DNA of 64,000 nt from Gottfriedia sp002574545 (GCA_052180195.1 CP197469.1); one strand, 5' to 3'; positions 52,503 through 60,948 are shown, counted from the first letter of the stretch. The notes: generated from the letters alone by a model not told the origin. Numbers and translations: made by a program.

Positions 52503-52772
52503 ATGTTAAAGGTCAAAGTGAAAATAGAAGGAAAACGATTTTCCATTCCTGTACCTTATGCCGTTTTAAATTTAGCTAGTTTGATCATCTCATCTAAATG
52601 GCTTAATCGTTTAATTAATAAAGCCATTAACAAAAATGGCAACAAATTCAATTTCCCTGAAATAGATCGAAAAGATTTGAAGCCTTTACTTCACGGTCTT
52701 TCTAATAACAAGGGACTAATTCTTGTTGATACGAAATTAAAAGATGGAACAGAGGTAGTAGTAAAGCTATAA
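52503..52772 (+). CDS. Small basic protein of the DUF2089 operon, 89 aa
   Basis: Begins 4 bases after the previous stop. Sequence MLKVKVKIEGKRFSIPVPYAVLNLASLIIS, then basic SKWLNRLINKAINKNGNKF; the VKVKIEG...FSIPVPYAVLNLA block looks like a shortened relative of the previous protein's NVNLPINLVKAVLKV block. Probably a third partner of the same envelope-stress-like module. A terminator follows. Function unknown. Confidence 0.7.
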   Translation: MLKVKVKIEGKRFSIPVPYAVLNLASLIISSKWLNRLINKAINKNGNKFNFPEIDRKDLKPLLHGLSNNKGLILVDTKLKDGTEVVVKL

Positions 52773-52854
52773 AATTCATTCTATTAAACATTTAATTATA
52801 TTTCACAAATTGTTTAAATAAGTAGTTTATAATAATATTATGTAAACTACTTGT

Positions 52855-52888
52855 AAAAAACCCCATTTAAAAAAGTGGGGTTTTTTCC
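52855..52888. terminator. Strong bidirectional terminator
   Basis: AAAAAACCCCA/TGGGGTTTTTT. Another dyad, AGTAGTTTA/TAAACTACT (52821-52851), lies just before it. Confidence 0.9.
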
Positions 52889-52890
52889 GA

Positions 52891-54045
52891 TTAATAATCT
52901 TCATCATCCCAAACATTACTTGCATTTTGCGTTCGATTCATCATTTTTGCTAAATAAAGTTCAGTCGTTTGAATACTTTCATGCCCTAAACTTCTACTAA
53001 CTTGATAAATGCTTGCACCTTTTTCAATTGAACGACAAGCATAATGATGTCGGAAGAAGTGAGGACTAATATTGTTCGTTCGATTATGATCTATTACAAA
53101 AGGTAACTCAGAATCTTTTATCATTTTAATGACAAAATTTGATAAATATTTAAACGAATAATGTTTATTCAGTTTATTTGGAAAAAATGGAGTTGAATCG
53201 GTTTTAGAAATTTGATTTGATAAACCACGTCGACTCCTTAGTTTACATAAATCTACAAATACATGATTTAATAATTTAACTTCTCGTTTTTTATTTCCTT
53301 TTCCAACAATTTCAAGCCAATAACCGTTTGAATCCTTAGTAACTTTACCCCAATTTGCCTCAGCAAGTTCTCGAATACGCATACCAGTTGTAGCTAATAA
53401 CTTAATTAATGTTGTCTTTAAAATATTTCCACTATAAAAATTCAATAATGCTTTAACTTCATTTTCTTCTAAATCGCGATTTGGTAAATCATCTTTTGTA
53501 ATTTTCGCATTTAATATTCGAGTATATAAAGGTATTTGTACATAATGACTATCAAATAAAAACTTAAAAAAGCTTTTTAGTATGACAAGTTTTCTTGAAA
53601 GAGTTGTAACACGATATTGTTGCTTGTTTGACCCGTACTCATAAGTAGTCAGCCATTGTTGATATGAATCGATATGTCTTTGTTTTAAATTTTTGAAAAA
53701 AGAAGTTTCTATATAAGATTCTACATCCTGACGCAAAAATTCCTCACTCTTCATCAAGTATCGAAAAAACTGCATTAATTCCCTTATGTATTCCATCTTT
53801 GTACTATCTTTTCGTTGTTTCGATTTTTGAATATCTTTTCTTTGATGGACAAAATAATAAATCATATCTAAATCAGAAAACCCTTCATAGATCATCCGGT
53901 GATTTTTTTCATTTTCAAACTTTGTTTGTAGAAGGATCGGAAAATATGTTTCATCTATTAAATACTCAATAATATTGGATTCATGAAGATTTTTAGTTGG
54001 TAAATGGATTGAATTTGCAATAATTAGATTTGGTTTTACTAACAT
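52891..54045 (-). CDS. Tyrosine recombinase / integrase
   Basis: A 384-residue phage-integrase-fold recombinase. N-terminal SAM-like domain (KMEYIRELMQFFRYLMKSEEF and LSRKLVILKSFFKFLFDSHYV), catalytic Arg in ATTGMRIRELAEANWG (about residue 222), Lys in IVGKGNKKREVKL, HFFRHHYACRSIE (about 335), GHESIQTTELYLAK with His and the nucleophile Tyr. Start ATG 54045 after GAGGTG; a GTG 9 bases upstream lies in the SD. Transcribed divergently from a double-HTH protein, as in small site-specific recombination units. It is not part of the Tn554-like module at 40 kb. Confidence 0.9.
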   Translation of the reverse strand: MLVKPNLIIANSIHLPTKNLHESNIIEYLIDETYFPILLQTKFENEKNHRMIYEGFSDLDMIYYFVHQRKDIQKSKQRKDSTKMEYIRELMQFFRYLMKSEEFLRQDVESYIETSFFKNLKQRHIDSYQQWLTTYEYGSNKQQYRVTTLSRKLVILKSFFKFLFDSHYVQIPLYTRILNAKITKDDLPNRDLEENEVKALLNFYSGNILKTTLIKLLATTGMRIRELAEANWGKVTKDSNGYWLEIVGKGNKKREVKLLNHVFVDLCKLRSRRGLSNQISKTDSTPFFPNKLNKHYSFKYLSNFVIKMIKDSELPFVIDHNRTNNISPHFFRHHYACRSIEKGASIYQVSRSLGHESIQTTELYLAKMMNRTQNASNVWDDEDY

Positions 54046-54330
54046 ATTACTCACCTCATAAACTATTATACATAAATCAAAGTATTTATAGTATAAATGC
54101 GTATACTTTTTTCAGTTAAATAATATCTATCTGTTTTTTATAAATTCTAATTTATAAAAATTGAATTAGGTAGAAAAATACACCATTATTCTATCTTAAA
54201 CAAATGTCGTATAATTCATTATTTATAAATAAATGAATTTATTTTTATGTAGTTAATTACTTTCTAATAATTTGTTGGAAATATTTATGATATAATAAGT
54301 CTACAAAACAATGAAAAAGGAAGAATTTAA

Positions 54331-55332
54331 ATGTTAGAACAAGATCAAAAAACGAAAGAGATTGTGACAACAAATGAGGCTGTAGAACTGTTAGGTGTAT
54401 CAAAACAAACGATTTACAATTATGTTAAGACTGGGAAACTTAATCTTGTTTATGAGGATTGGCAAATCGATGGAACAATGAGGTTTTACCTAGATGATCT
54501 TAATCAGTTAAAATCTCAAACTGTAAAACCAGTCGGACTAACTGTACTTGAAACAGCTAAATTATTAGGAGTATCAAAAGCAACAATCCATCAATATATA
54601 AAAAAAGGAAAAATCCGCGCAAGTAAAGTAAATTTTAAAGGTAGACTAACTGTATTTATTCCAGAAGAAGAAATTGAAAATCTAAAATTCTCAAATTCAT
54701 CAAGAAAAAAATCTTTTTTTACAAAAGACTTAGAATTTTACTTATTTGGACTTTATGAAATAGTAAACTCGAATGAAAAAGCTCGAATTATCGAGCTTAA
54801 TGAAACCAATGAAATCGTAGCAAAAACAAATATGGGTGAACTTTTAAATAAAGAAGAACTTACAAGCCGTGGTTTTAGAAAAGCTTATGAAATGAAAAAA
54901 GCCAGTCATAGTACGAAAAGAGGTATGATTTCTTTTCAATTTCCAATACCTCAGTCAATTAATGCTCCGATTTTTGGTATTATCGATTCATTTTATAAAC
55001 ACATTGGACATCAAAATATGAATCTTTATATAAAGGGCAACTCAATTAAGGTAGAAATAAAACCAATTAAACTACCATATCCTGATGCCCAAATTGAACA
55101 AGATTTTGAAATTTTACAAAACTGTTTAACTGATGGTAAGCTTTCTACTAGACCAGGTTTTATAGTGTTTACGAGTAATCAAGAACAACTAACTATTTTT
55201 GTGAAAGATTCAATAAAAGAAAAGATTAAACAAATTGCACTAAATCATCATACCGGAATTGAGGATATTACTGAGAAGCTTTTGCTTATTGGATTAAAAG
55301 AATTTGAAAAAAACAACTCTTTTAATGACTAA
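54331..55332 (+). CDS. Double excisionase/MerR-like HTH protein, 333 aa
   Basis: Residues 12-60 (IVTTNEAVELLGVSKQTIYNYVKTGKLNLV) and 68-115 (GLTVLETAKLLGVSKATIHQYIKKGKIRAS) are two tandem excisionase-type winged helices. Residues 120-333 are unrecognised and contain an alpha/beta region. The second HTH-type sequence resembles the one of the transposon HTH protein at 39818. Promoter: extended -10 TGATATAAT just before the start. SD AAAAAGGAAG. Divergent from an integrase 285 bases away. Possibly an excision or regulation factor of that recombinase. Confidence 0.78.
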   Translation: MLEQDQKTKEIVTTNEAVELLGVSKQTIYNYVKTGKLNLVYEDWQIDGTMRFYLDDLNQLKSQTVKPVGLTVLETAKLLGVSKATIHQYIKKGKIRASKVNFKGRLTVFIPEEEIENLKFSNSSRKKSFFTKDLEFYLFGLYEIVNSNEKARIIELNETNEIVAKTNMGELLNKEELTSRGFRKAYEMKKASHSTKRGMISFQFPIPQSINAPIFGIIDSFYKHIGHQNMNLYIKGNSIKVEIKPIKLPYPDAQIEQDFEILQNCLTDGKLSTRPGFIVFTSNQEQLTIFVKDSIKEKIKQIALNHHTGIEDITEKLLLIGLKEFEKNNSFND

Positions 55333-55445
55333 AATTATCCTACAATTTCCGACAATGAGATGGGTACTTGTCTTAGAATTCAAATCTCGATGCGTCTATT
55401 AAACTAGTTTTGATAATTCTGAAAATAGTAAAAAGGGGAATGAAA

Positions 55446-56468
55446 ATGAAGTTTATCGATTTAAGAAGTGACACTGTAACAAATCCAACAGATGAAATGA
55501 GACAAGCCATGTTTTTAGCCGAAGTCGGTGATGATGTTTATGGGGATGATCCAACTGTACAAAAATTAGAATTTCTAGCTGCTTCCATGATTGGGAAAGA
55601 AGCTGCTTTATTTGTACCAAGTGGAACATTTGGTAACCAACTTGCATTGTTTACACATTGTAATCGTGGTAGTGAAGTTATTCTTGGGGAGGATTGTCAT
55701 ATATTCGAACATGAAGTTGGAGCTGCTTCAGTGATTGCCGGAGTTCACTTAAGAACATTACAGACAACTCACGGCAAGATGGATCTTAATCGAATTAGAC
55801 ATTCGATCCGACCTGATGATATCCATTATCCTGAAACTTCATTGATTTGTTTAGAAAATGCCTATTCAAATGGATCTGTCGTTCATATCGATTATATGAA
55901 ACAAGTATATAGTATAGCAAAGGATGCAAATATACCTGTACATTTAGATGGTGCAAGAATATTTAACGCGGCTACTTATTTAAAAACGGATGTTAAAGAA
56001 TTATCTCAATATAGTGACAGCGTGATGTTTTGTTTATCAAAAGGACTTTGTGCACCAGTAGGTTCAATACTTGCGGGTAGTAAAGAATTTATTGAAAAAG
56101 CGAAAAAGAAACGTAAATTATTAGGTGGAGGGTGGAGACAATCTGGATTTTTAGCAGCCGCTGGTATAATTGCATTAGAAAAAATGACAAAACGATTACA
56201 TGAAGATCATGAAAATGCTCAATATTTAGCTAATAGATTAAGGGAAATCCCAGGAATTCATGTTAATACGTCTCAACTTCATATCAATTTAGTATTCTTC
56301 CATATAACAGATATGAGAAGAAGTCCTGAAGAAATTGAACAAATTTTTAAAGAGAACGGAATTATCATTTTTGCGCCTGATGAAGATGGCATGATGCGAT
56401 TTGCTACACATTACTGGATTACGAAAAATGATATTGATAAAGTAATTGATGTGATGAAAACAATATAA
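55446..56468 (+). CDS. ltaE: Low-specificity L-threonine aldolase family enzyme
   Basis: A 340-residue PLP enzyme that cleaves L-threonine or allo-threonine to glycine and acetaldehyde. N-terminal KFIDLRSDTVTNPTDEMRQAM, VGDDVYGDDPTVQKLE, and the PLP-lysine motif SVMFCLSKGLCAPVGSILAG (Lys about residue 199, after ARIFNAA) with the family pattern LDGARIFNAAT. ATG 55446 is chosen behind AAGGGGAATG; an ATG 6 bases earlier is also possible. Single gene closed by a terminator. Confidence 0.93.
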   Translation: MKFIDLRSDTVTNPTDEMRQAMFLAEVGDDVYGDDPTVQKLEFLAASMIGKEAALFVPSGTFGNQLALFTHCNRGSEVILGEDCHIFEHEVGAASVIAGVHLRTLQTTHGKMDLNRIRHSIRPDDIHYPETSLICLENAYSNGSVVHIDYMKQVYSIAKDANIPVHLDGARIFNAATYLKTDVKELSQYSDSVMFCLSKGLCAPVGSILAGSKEFIEKAKKKRKLLGGGWRQSGFLAAAGIIALEKMTKRLHEDHENAQYLANRLREIPGIHVNTSQLHINLVFFHITDMRRSPEEIEQIFKENGIIIFAPDEDGMMRFATHYWITKNDIDKVIDVMKTI

Positions 56469-56484
56469 ATTTTGGGTAAGATTA

Positions 56485-56513
56485 AAAAAAAGAGGAATTT
56501 TCCTCTTTTTTTT
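56485..56513 (+). terminator. Terminator after the aldolase gene
   Basis: AAAAAGAGGAA/TTCCTCTTTTT with a 2-4 base loop and T-run. Confidence 0.9.
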
Positions 56514-56627
56514 GGGGTCTATTTGCGTTAATGGTCAAATTTGTCCTCCATATAAACTGAGGTTCACAAAAATGGTTTGAAAAAGAAGCAACCTTGGGAT
56601 TGTTCCTAAAGAATTACATAAATAATA

Positions 56628-57059
56628 TTACATCTCTTTAAAATACTTTAAACGGTAATAACTGTTATATCCAAGGAAAAACATATATGCAATTACTAAT
56701 AGTAACAACATTATTATATCTACACCCATCAAGGAAAATGCAAAAATTAAGGCTCCAAATAAAATAACCATCATGTCATATGCTTTTGCCTTTGCTTGAT
56801 TAGCGATTGCCAAATTACGCTCATCTTTTTTGTCAATCTCTAGTTGCTTTGCTGCGACAGGATTTTTCTTCATGACTAAACGGTTCAATATTTCTCCCAT
56901 ACTATGACCAAAAATACTACAGCCAAGCCCAACACAAATATAAGGCAACACTCGTAACAAACCTTGTGGATTTCCAATTGTTTTGATGAAGTATATACCG
57001 CTTATTAGTAGTACTAAGGCTACTACGGCCAGATAATAAATCGAATTATTTTTTTTCAT
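56628..57059 (-). CDS. Four-span membrane protein regulated by the adjacent XRE gene
   Basis: A 143-residue protein with four hydrophobic segments: YYLAVVALVLLISGIYFI, VLPYICVGLGCSIFGHSM, MMVILFGALIFAFSLMGV and IIMLLLLVIAYMFFLGY, with a charged loop (VAAKQLEIDKKDERNLAIANQAKAKAYD, about residues 68-95) between them. The pattern resembles DUF2178/DUF6442-like proteins found behind small XRE regulators. Starts at ATG that overlaps the stop of the XRE gene by 4 bases (ATGA), so the two are translated together. Function unknown. Confidence 0.78.
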   Translation of the reverse strand: MKKNNSIYYLAVVALVLLISGIYFIKTIGNPQGLLRVLPYICVGLGCSIFGHSMGEILNRLVMKKNPVAAKQLEIDKKDERNLAIANQAKAKAYDMMVILFGALIFAFSLMGVDIIMLLLLVIAYMFFLGYNSYYRLKYFKEM

Positions 57060-57262
57060 ATACTTTCATCCTCCTCATAAATAAAAATTTCTTCGATACT
57101 CATACCAAAAAAACGAGCAATCTTGAATGCTAAGAGAATAGATGGGTTATAACGCCCGTTTTCTAGTGAACCGATCGTTTGTCTTGACACTTCAAGAGCT
57201 GATGCTAATTCCTCTTGCTTGATTCCACGTTGTTTACGGATTTCTTCTAAACGATTTAGCAA
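57056..57262 (-). CDS. Small XRE/Cro-family repressor, 68 aa
   Basis: The whole protein is one HTH domain: LEEIRKQRGIKQEELASALEVSRQTIGSLENGRYNPSILLAFKIARFFGMSIEEIF. It begins with TTG behind AAGGGGGG and is the first gene of a two-gene operon with the membrane protein. A perfect palindrome sits over its transcription start, consistent with autorepression. Confidence 0.9.
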   Translation of the reverse strand: MLNRLEEIRKQRGIKQEELASALEVSRQTIGSLENGRYNPSILLAFKIARFFGMSIEEIFIYEEDESI

Positions 57263-57279
57263 CGTTTCCCCCCCTTAGT

Positions 57280-57335
57280 TATGGAAAGTTTACTTTCCAT
57301 AAAGTGAGTTTATCTTGCAACAAAATTAATGTCAA
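57280..57335 (-). promoter_or_regulatory. Promoter and palindromic operator of the XRE operon
   Basis: On the minus strand TTGACA (57335-57330) and TAAACT (57312-57307) at 17-base spacing. Just downstream, at the expected start site, a perfect 10-bp inverted repeat TATGGAAAGT/ACTTTCCATA (57280-57289, 57292-57301). A related half-site CTTTCCATTT lies at 57341-57350. Confidence 0.75.
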
Positions 57336-57621
57336 GCGCGCTTTCCATTTGAGGAGAGTTCTTATATTCCACCGATAGTTAGTTAATTGTATACTTGAAA
57401 AATATTCATCTACTATAAAAGTGTAGTAAATAATAACGGAATTATCAGGAAACTGTTGTGGATTAGAAAGGCCAAAGAGGAACAATTGCTCTTTATTATT
57501 TTTGAGGACTATTAAATGGAAATCTTTATTCATTAGATAAGAAGTTTTAAAAACAGTGATCTAAATTCCAATATATGGTAAAATTTATTAGGGGAGTATT
57601 TAATTTTTTAGGGGGCTCACT

Positions 57622-57801
57622 ATGAAAAATAAATACATTGTACTATGTCTACTTTTATTTAATGCATCAATTACAGGTGGCTTAGCACTTAAAAATGTTT
57701 TTGAGTTTTCGATGATTTTCGGTGCGGGAATAGGATTTATATTTTTAACATGCGCTATTTACTTTGTTGGAAAAGAACAGAAGAAAATAAATGTAGGTTA
57801 A
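57622..57801 (+). CDS. Small two-span membrane protein, 59 aa
   Basis: ATG behind AGGGGG (57609-57614). Two hydrophobic segments (YIVLCLLLFNASITGGLAL and FSMIFGAGIGFIFLTCAIYFVG) and a lysine-rich tail (KEQKKINVG). A TATGGTAAAAT -10-like element lies about 45 bases upstream. Probably a real small membrane protein; family not known. The following 250 bases show no gene. Confidence 0.6.
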   Translation: MKNKYIVLCLLLFNASITGGLALKNVFEFSMIFGAGIGFIFLTCAIYFVGKEQKKINVG

Positions 57802-58059
57802 ATTTACTGTTCAACTAAAACTATTCATAAATTTTATATGTAGTAGAAAATAATTTTAGGAGTCTGCTATGGAAATTTCTTTAATAAAACATTATTTTCA
57901 CTAAATGCTAAATAGATTTTTTCTAAAGTAAGTAAAGTGCATTCGTTTTATAGAATAATCGCATTTATTAGTTTTAAATTTTAGAGGAGTTTTTACATAT
58001 TTCAGAGAAAAAGTTAGTAATGGGAATACATACTAAAATTTATTATGGAGGATGAAAAA

Positions 58060-58539
58060 ATGGAAGAAGTAATTGAAAAAGCAATACAAGATATCTATCC
58101 CGATGATTTCGCTTGGTGTTATGGGTGTGGTCGATTAAATAAAGACGGTCATCATCTTCGAACTGGTTGGCAAGGTGATAAAACTGTTACGATCTTTACA
58201 CCGGAATCAAAGTACATGGGAATTCCGGGTTTTATTTATGGTGGACTAATCGCTTCGTTAATTGATTGTCATGGGACAGGTTCTGCATCACTTGCTTTAC
58301 ACCGTAAAAATGGAAACGAAATAGGAGATGGCTCAGTACCCCCTAGATTTGTAACCGCTGCCCTAAATGTGGAATATCTTAAACCTACTCCACAAGATGT
58401 TCCACTAAAAGCGGTTGGTACTGTTGAAGAAATCCATCCTAAAAAATGGAAGGTTCATACAGAATTATACGCAAATGATCTTCTTTGTGCACGTGGAGAG
58501 GTAGTTCTTGTTGTCATGCCTAGTACATTTTTAAAATAA
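58060..58539 (+). CDS. PaaI-type thioesterase (hotdog fold)
   Basis: A 159-residue acyl-CoA thioesterase-like enzyme. CYGCGRLNKDGHHLRTGWQGD near the N-terminus is the hallmark of this hotdog subgroup, followed by GIPGFIYGGLIASLIDCHGTGSASLAL with the active-site glycine and Asp/His, and FVTAALNVEYLKPTPQDVPLKAVGTV. Start ATG 58060, 8 bases after GGAGG; an ATG 15 bases upstream is in frame and lies within the SD. Substrate unknown. Confidence 0.88.
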   Translation: MEEVIEKAIQDIYPDDFAWCYGCGRLNKDGHHLRTGWQGDKTVTIFTPESKYMGIPGFIYGGLIASLIDCHGTGSASLALHRKNGNEIGDGSVPPRFVTAALNVEYLKPTPQDVPLKAVGTVEEIHPKKWKVHTELYANDLLCARGEVVLVVMPSTFLK

Positions 58540-58664
58540 AACACTTAAACAAGTTCTTAGTAATAATCACATGCTTTATTAATGATAGTATCAAAACCAA
58601 TCGGGTTACTGTTATTGGTACTACAGTATATGAAGTATACCGAACTATATCAAGTATAGGAACG

Positions 58665-58696
58665 AAAAGAACCTTAATCATTAAGGTTCTTTTATT
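58665..58696 (+). terminator. Rho-independent terminator
   Basis: AAAAGAACCTTAAT/ATTAAGGTTCTTTT palindrome with T-rich end. Confidence 0.85.
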
Positions 58697-58765
58697 AGTT
58701 TAGTGATAATTTCTCTATTAACATAGGAATCTGTTTACTTTTCCCCAAAACACTTTATTTGAAAT

Positions 58766-59515
58766 TCATATAGCATATTCATTTGCCACTATTCTTTCAA
58801 ACAACAAGAAGTTTGTTTTCACTTCCATAACAAATCCTGTATCGTGTTTTGTATCATCAAGTATGACATAAGATAAGAGGTGGAAATATCGGTGTATATC
58901 TACCCAGTTCATTCCGTGACTTTCTTTAATTGCTTCATATAAATTGGATGGACCATATAGATGGCCTTCTTTTGTTTCAAATTGATCATAATGGTTTTTT
59001 CTACGTTCAAAATCATAGACAATTTCATACGTTTCAACAGATAATTCCTCATCTTTGAATAGAACGTAATTGTTTAAACCTTCTGTTAAATAATTACTGA
59101 AAAAGGTACTTAGTTGAAGCAAATACCTTTCAAGAGATTTATATTCTTTATGTAAGGTGAACTCAACATCAATCATGTCCCCTTGGTCTTCGAATGTAAA
59201 TGACAACGAACAAAACTCCTCATTAATAGAAATCATGTTCTCTTCATTTAAACGACGAGCAATTGTTGATGCAAATGAATTTTCTACGCTACAGAAACGG
59301 ATATAATGTGTTAATTGTCGATTGATAAATTCGAATATTGGTCCTAACTCTTTATATTGAGGAGAAAGGTGAAAAACGGTATCAAAAGCGACTTCAGGAG
59401 ATACAAGGGCTTTCGTAGCCCTTATATCAAAAGTTACAACTTTTTCTTTTGAACCCTCATTTTTTTCTATTAGAGAATCAAAAAATATGGAAGTATCTTG
59501 TATTAATTTATTCAT
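58766..59515 (-). CDS. Unknown protein paired with an XRE regulator, 249 aa
   Basis: A soluble protein rich in acidic and aromatic residues (MNKLIQDTSIFFDSLIEKNEG at the N-terminus; EVAFDTVFHLSPQYKELGPIFEFINRQLTHYIRFC; YLLQLSTFFSNYLTEGLNNYVLF; EAIKESHGMNWVDIHRYFHLLSYVILDDTKHDTGFVMEV). No signal peptide, no membrane span, no HExxH motif; I recognise no family. Its ATG lies 4 bases after the stop of the XRE gene, with AAGGAG inside that gene's end, so the two form one operon. As its partner, it may be a sensor, anti-repressor or effector. Confidence 0.65.
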   Translation of the reverse strand: MNKLIQDTSIFFDSLIEKNEGSKEKVVTFDIRATKALVSPEVAFDTVFHLSPQYKELGPIFEFINRQLTHYIRFCSVENSFASTIARRLNEENMISINEEFCSLSFTFEDQGDMIDVEFTLHKEYKSLERYLLQLSTFFSNYLTEGLNNYVLFKDEELSVETYEIVYDFERRKNHYDQFETKEGHLYGPSNLYEAIKESHGMNWVDIHRYFHLLSYVILDDTKHDTGFVMEVKTNFLLFERIVANEYAI

Positions 59516-59519
59516 CACA

Positions 59520-59951
59520 TCATGACTCCTTAAATTCTAGAATTTGTTTTAATAAGATTTGCATTTGCTCTAAATCATCAATTTCAGGATACCGTTTAAT
59601 ACGGTGTATTGTTTTAATGATATTAAGCATTTGAAACTGTTCTAATTTTGTTAGTTTTTTCCCATCTATTGAGATTAGTGGTGCGGTAAATAAATCGTCG
59701 ATGGATATATTTCCTTCAAAAAGTTGATTGCTAGACTCACTTGGAAGTTCGATAACATCTGATAATTGAAATTCAAGGATATCTGTTAATTTCTTTAGAA
59801 GTTCGGAAGAAGGTTTTGAAGAACCGTTTTCTATTTTCGATAAATATCCTGGAGTTATGTCTAGATAACCTGAAAGTGTTCTCAACTTAATGTCTTTCTT
59901 CAATCTATTTTCTTTAATGAATGCTCCGATATTGTTCACTTTATATTTCAT
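59520..59951 (-). CDS. XRE family regulator, 143 aa
   Basis: N-terminal XRE HTH (IGAFIKENRLKKDIKLRTLSGYLDITPGYLSKIENGSSKPSSELLKKLTDILEFQLSDVIEL, residues 8-69), then a helical region (LTKLEQFQMLNIIKTIHRIKRYPEIDDLEQMQILLKQILEF, residues about 100-141) that may dimerise or bind the partner protein. SD GAGGTGATGC. It is first in a two-gene operon; its promoter lies inside a 47-bp inverted repeat. Confidence 0.88.
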   Translation of the reverse strand: MKYKVNNIGAFIKENRLKKDIKLRTLSGYLDITPGYLSKIENGSSKPSSELLKKLTDILEFQLSDVIELPSESSNQLFEGNISIDDLFTAPLISIDGKKLTKLEQFQMLNIIKTIHRIKRYPEIDDLEQMQILLKQILEFKES

Positions 59952-59976
59952 TGCATCACCTCATTTTTGTATAACC

Positions 59977-60033
59977 AATGTATCACATTCGTTTCCTTTA
60001 GTAAACATTTGTTGTTTACCAAAGGAAACGAAT
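59977..60033 (-). promoter_or_regulatory. Promoter inside a 47-bp inverted repeat
   Basis: Arms 59987-60006 and 60014-60033 are reverse complements at 19 of 20 positions, with ATTTGTT between them. On the minus strand TTTACT (60005-60000) and TACATT (59982-59977) at 17-base spacing form the promoter of the XRE operon, so the -35 box and spacer fall in the repeat. Very likely the operator of this XRE regulator. Confidence 0.75.
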
Positions 60034-60328
60034 TCTATAAATTACTGATATGGACGTAAAATTGTAAGGTTAAATGTTGAAAAAGAAGAGTTTCCATATG
60101 CGGCATTAACGAAGCTTTCTCCTTTGATCCTTAAATTGAAGATGTTTAGTATTCATTTATGAACAAAGAAAAATCCGTATGTGAAGTTGGTGAAATGAAG
60201 GAATTCACTGATGCAGACCATTTGAAAAAAAGTAATCAAATGGATTGATTGATCATCTAAATCTTTTTAAGTAAGGTTACTCTGATGTGTTAACCATTTG
60301 TAGTACACACTTTTCTTTTAGTAGAAAT
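60034..60328. other. Intergenic region without recognised gene
   Basis: No credible frame on either strand; a few scattered ATGs without SD. It separates the XRE operon from the small RNA candidate. Confidence 0.5.
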
Positions 60329-60357
60329 TTGTATATTCATTTTTTATAGGCTATAAT
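60329..60357 (+). promoter_or_regulatory. Strong promoter of a candidate small RNA
   Basis: TTGTAT (60329-60334) and a perfect TATAAT (60352-60357) separated by exactly 17 bases, with no ORF downstream before a terminator. Confidence 0.6.
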
Positions 60358-60363
60358 ACGTTA

Positions 60364-60430
60364 AACCATTTCTTTACCCGAGCTCCACGTTTGCACTTCC
60401 CCCTATTCTTAAATGAATAGGGGTTTTTAT
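60364..60430 (+). ncRNA. Candidate small RNA of about 65 nt with a C-rich segment
   Basis: Transcript from the promoter above to the terminator CCCCTATTC/GAATAGGGG (60400-60408, 60415-60423) with a T-run. It has no ORF. CTTCCCCCT at 60397-60405 is complementary to purine-rich Shine-Dalgarno sequences, as in the C-rich base-pairing regions of FsrA- and RsaE-type RNAs, although part of it is in the terminator stem. Convergent with the cold-shock gene. Confidence 0.5.
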
Positions 60431-60440
60431 TTTGTAAAAT

Positions 60441-60481
60441 AAAAAAAGTCAGCTTCTAGAAATAGAATCCGACTTTTTTTA
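60441..60481 (-). terminator. Terminator of the cold-shock gene
   Basis: AAAAAAGTC/GACTTTTTT with an inner stem AGCTTCTA/TAGAATCC (imperfect); A/T runs suit both directions. Confidence 0.75.
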
Positions 60482-60483
60482 TA

Positions 60484-60684
60484 TTATGCTTTTTGAACGT
60501 TAGTTGCTTGTGGTCCGCGTTGTCCTTGTTCTACATCAAAAGTAACTGCTTGACCTTCGTCTAATGATTTAAATCCTTCAGACTGAATTGCTGAAAAGTG
60601 AACAAATACATCATCACCATTTTCACGCTCGATGAATCCAAAACCTTTTTCTGCATTGAACCATTTTACTTTACCATGTTCCAT
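60484..60684 (-). CDS. Cold-shock protein (CspA/CspB family)
   Basis: A 66-residue RNA/DNA-binding beta-barrel with both ribonucleoprotein motifs: KWFNAEKGFGFIE (RNP1) and DVFVHFSAI (RNP2), ending GPQATNVQKA. Acts as an RNA chaperone and transcription antiterminator. SD AAGGAGGC precedes the ATG. Codon use is strongly optimised, as for a highly expressed gene. Confidence 0.96.
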   Translation of the reverse strand: MEHGKVKWFNAEKGFGFIERENGDDVFVHFSAIQSEGFKSLDEGQAVTFDVEQGQRGPQATNVQKA

Positions 60685-60948
60685 ATTTTATTGCCTCCTT
60701 ATGTGTTTAAACACATTTAATGTTATTACTATAACAATTTAAAGGAAGATAATCAAATTGTCATACGAAAAAAATAGGACTTTCCACTTATTTAATTGGA
60801 AATTAAAGGATTTTCTTCAAATTTTATCGTTTTCCTTAGAAAATAGATGCGATCAACAATGAGTAATAAATGATTAGATAGACACCAGCCCTATATTTTC
60901 TTCATATGATACTGAGTAAAATTAAAAAGTATGAAGAGAGTGATCAAT

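Noticed and set aside
52821..52851. Dyad AGTAGTTTA/TAAACTACT as an operator
   Set aside because: It directly precedes a strong terminator after the last gene, so it is probably only part of a longer 3' structure.
57279..57533. 84-codon minus-strand frame upstream of the small XRE gene
   Set aside because: No SD, and its end covers the promoter and operator of the XRE operon. The N-terminal part (KDFHLIVLKNNKEQLFLFG) looks protein-like, so a decayed gene cannot be fully excluded.
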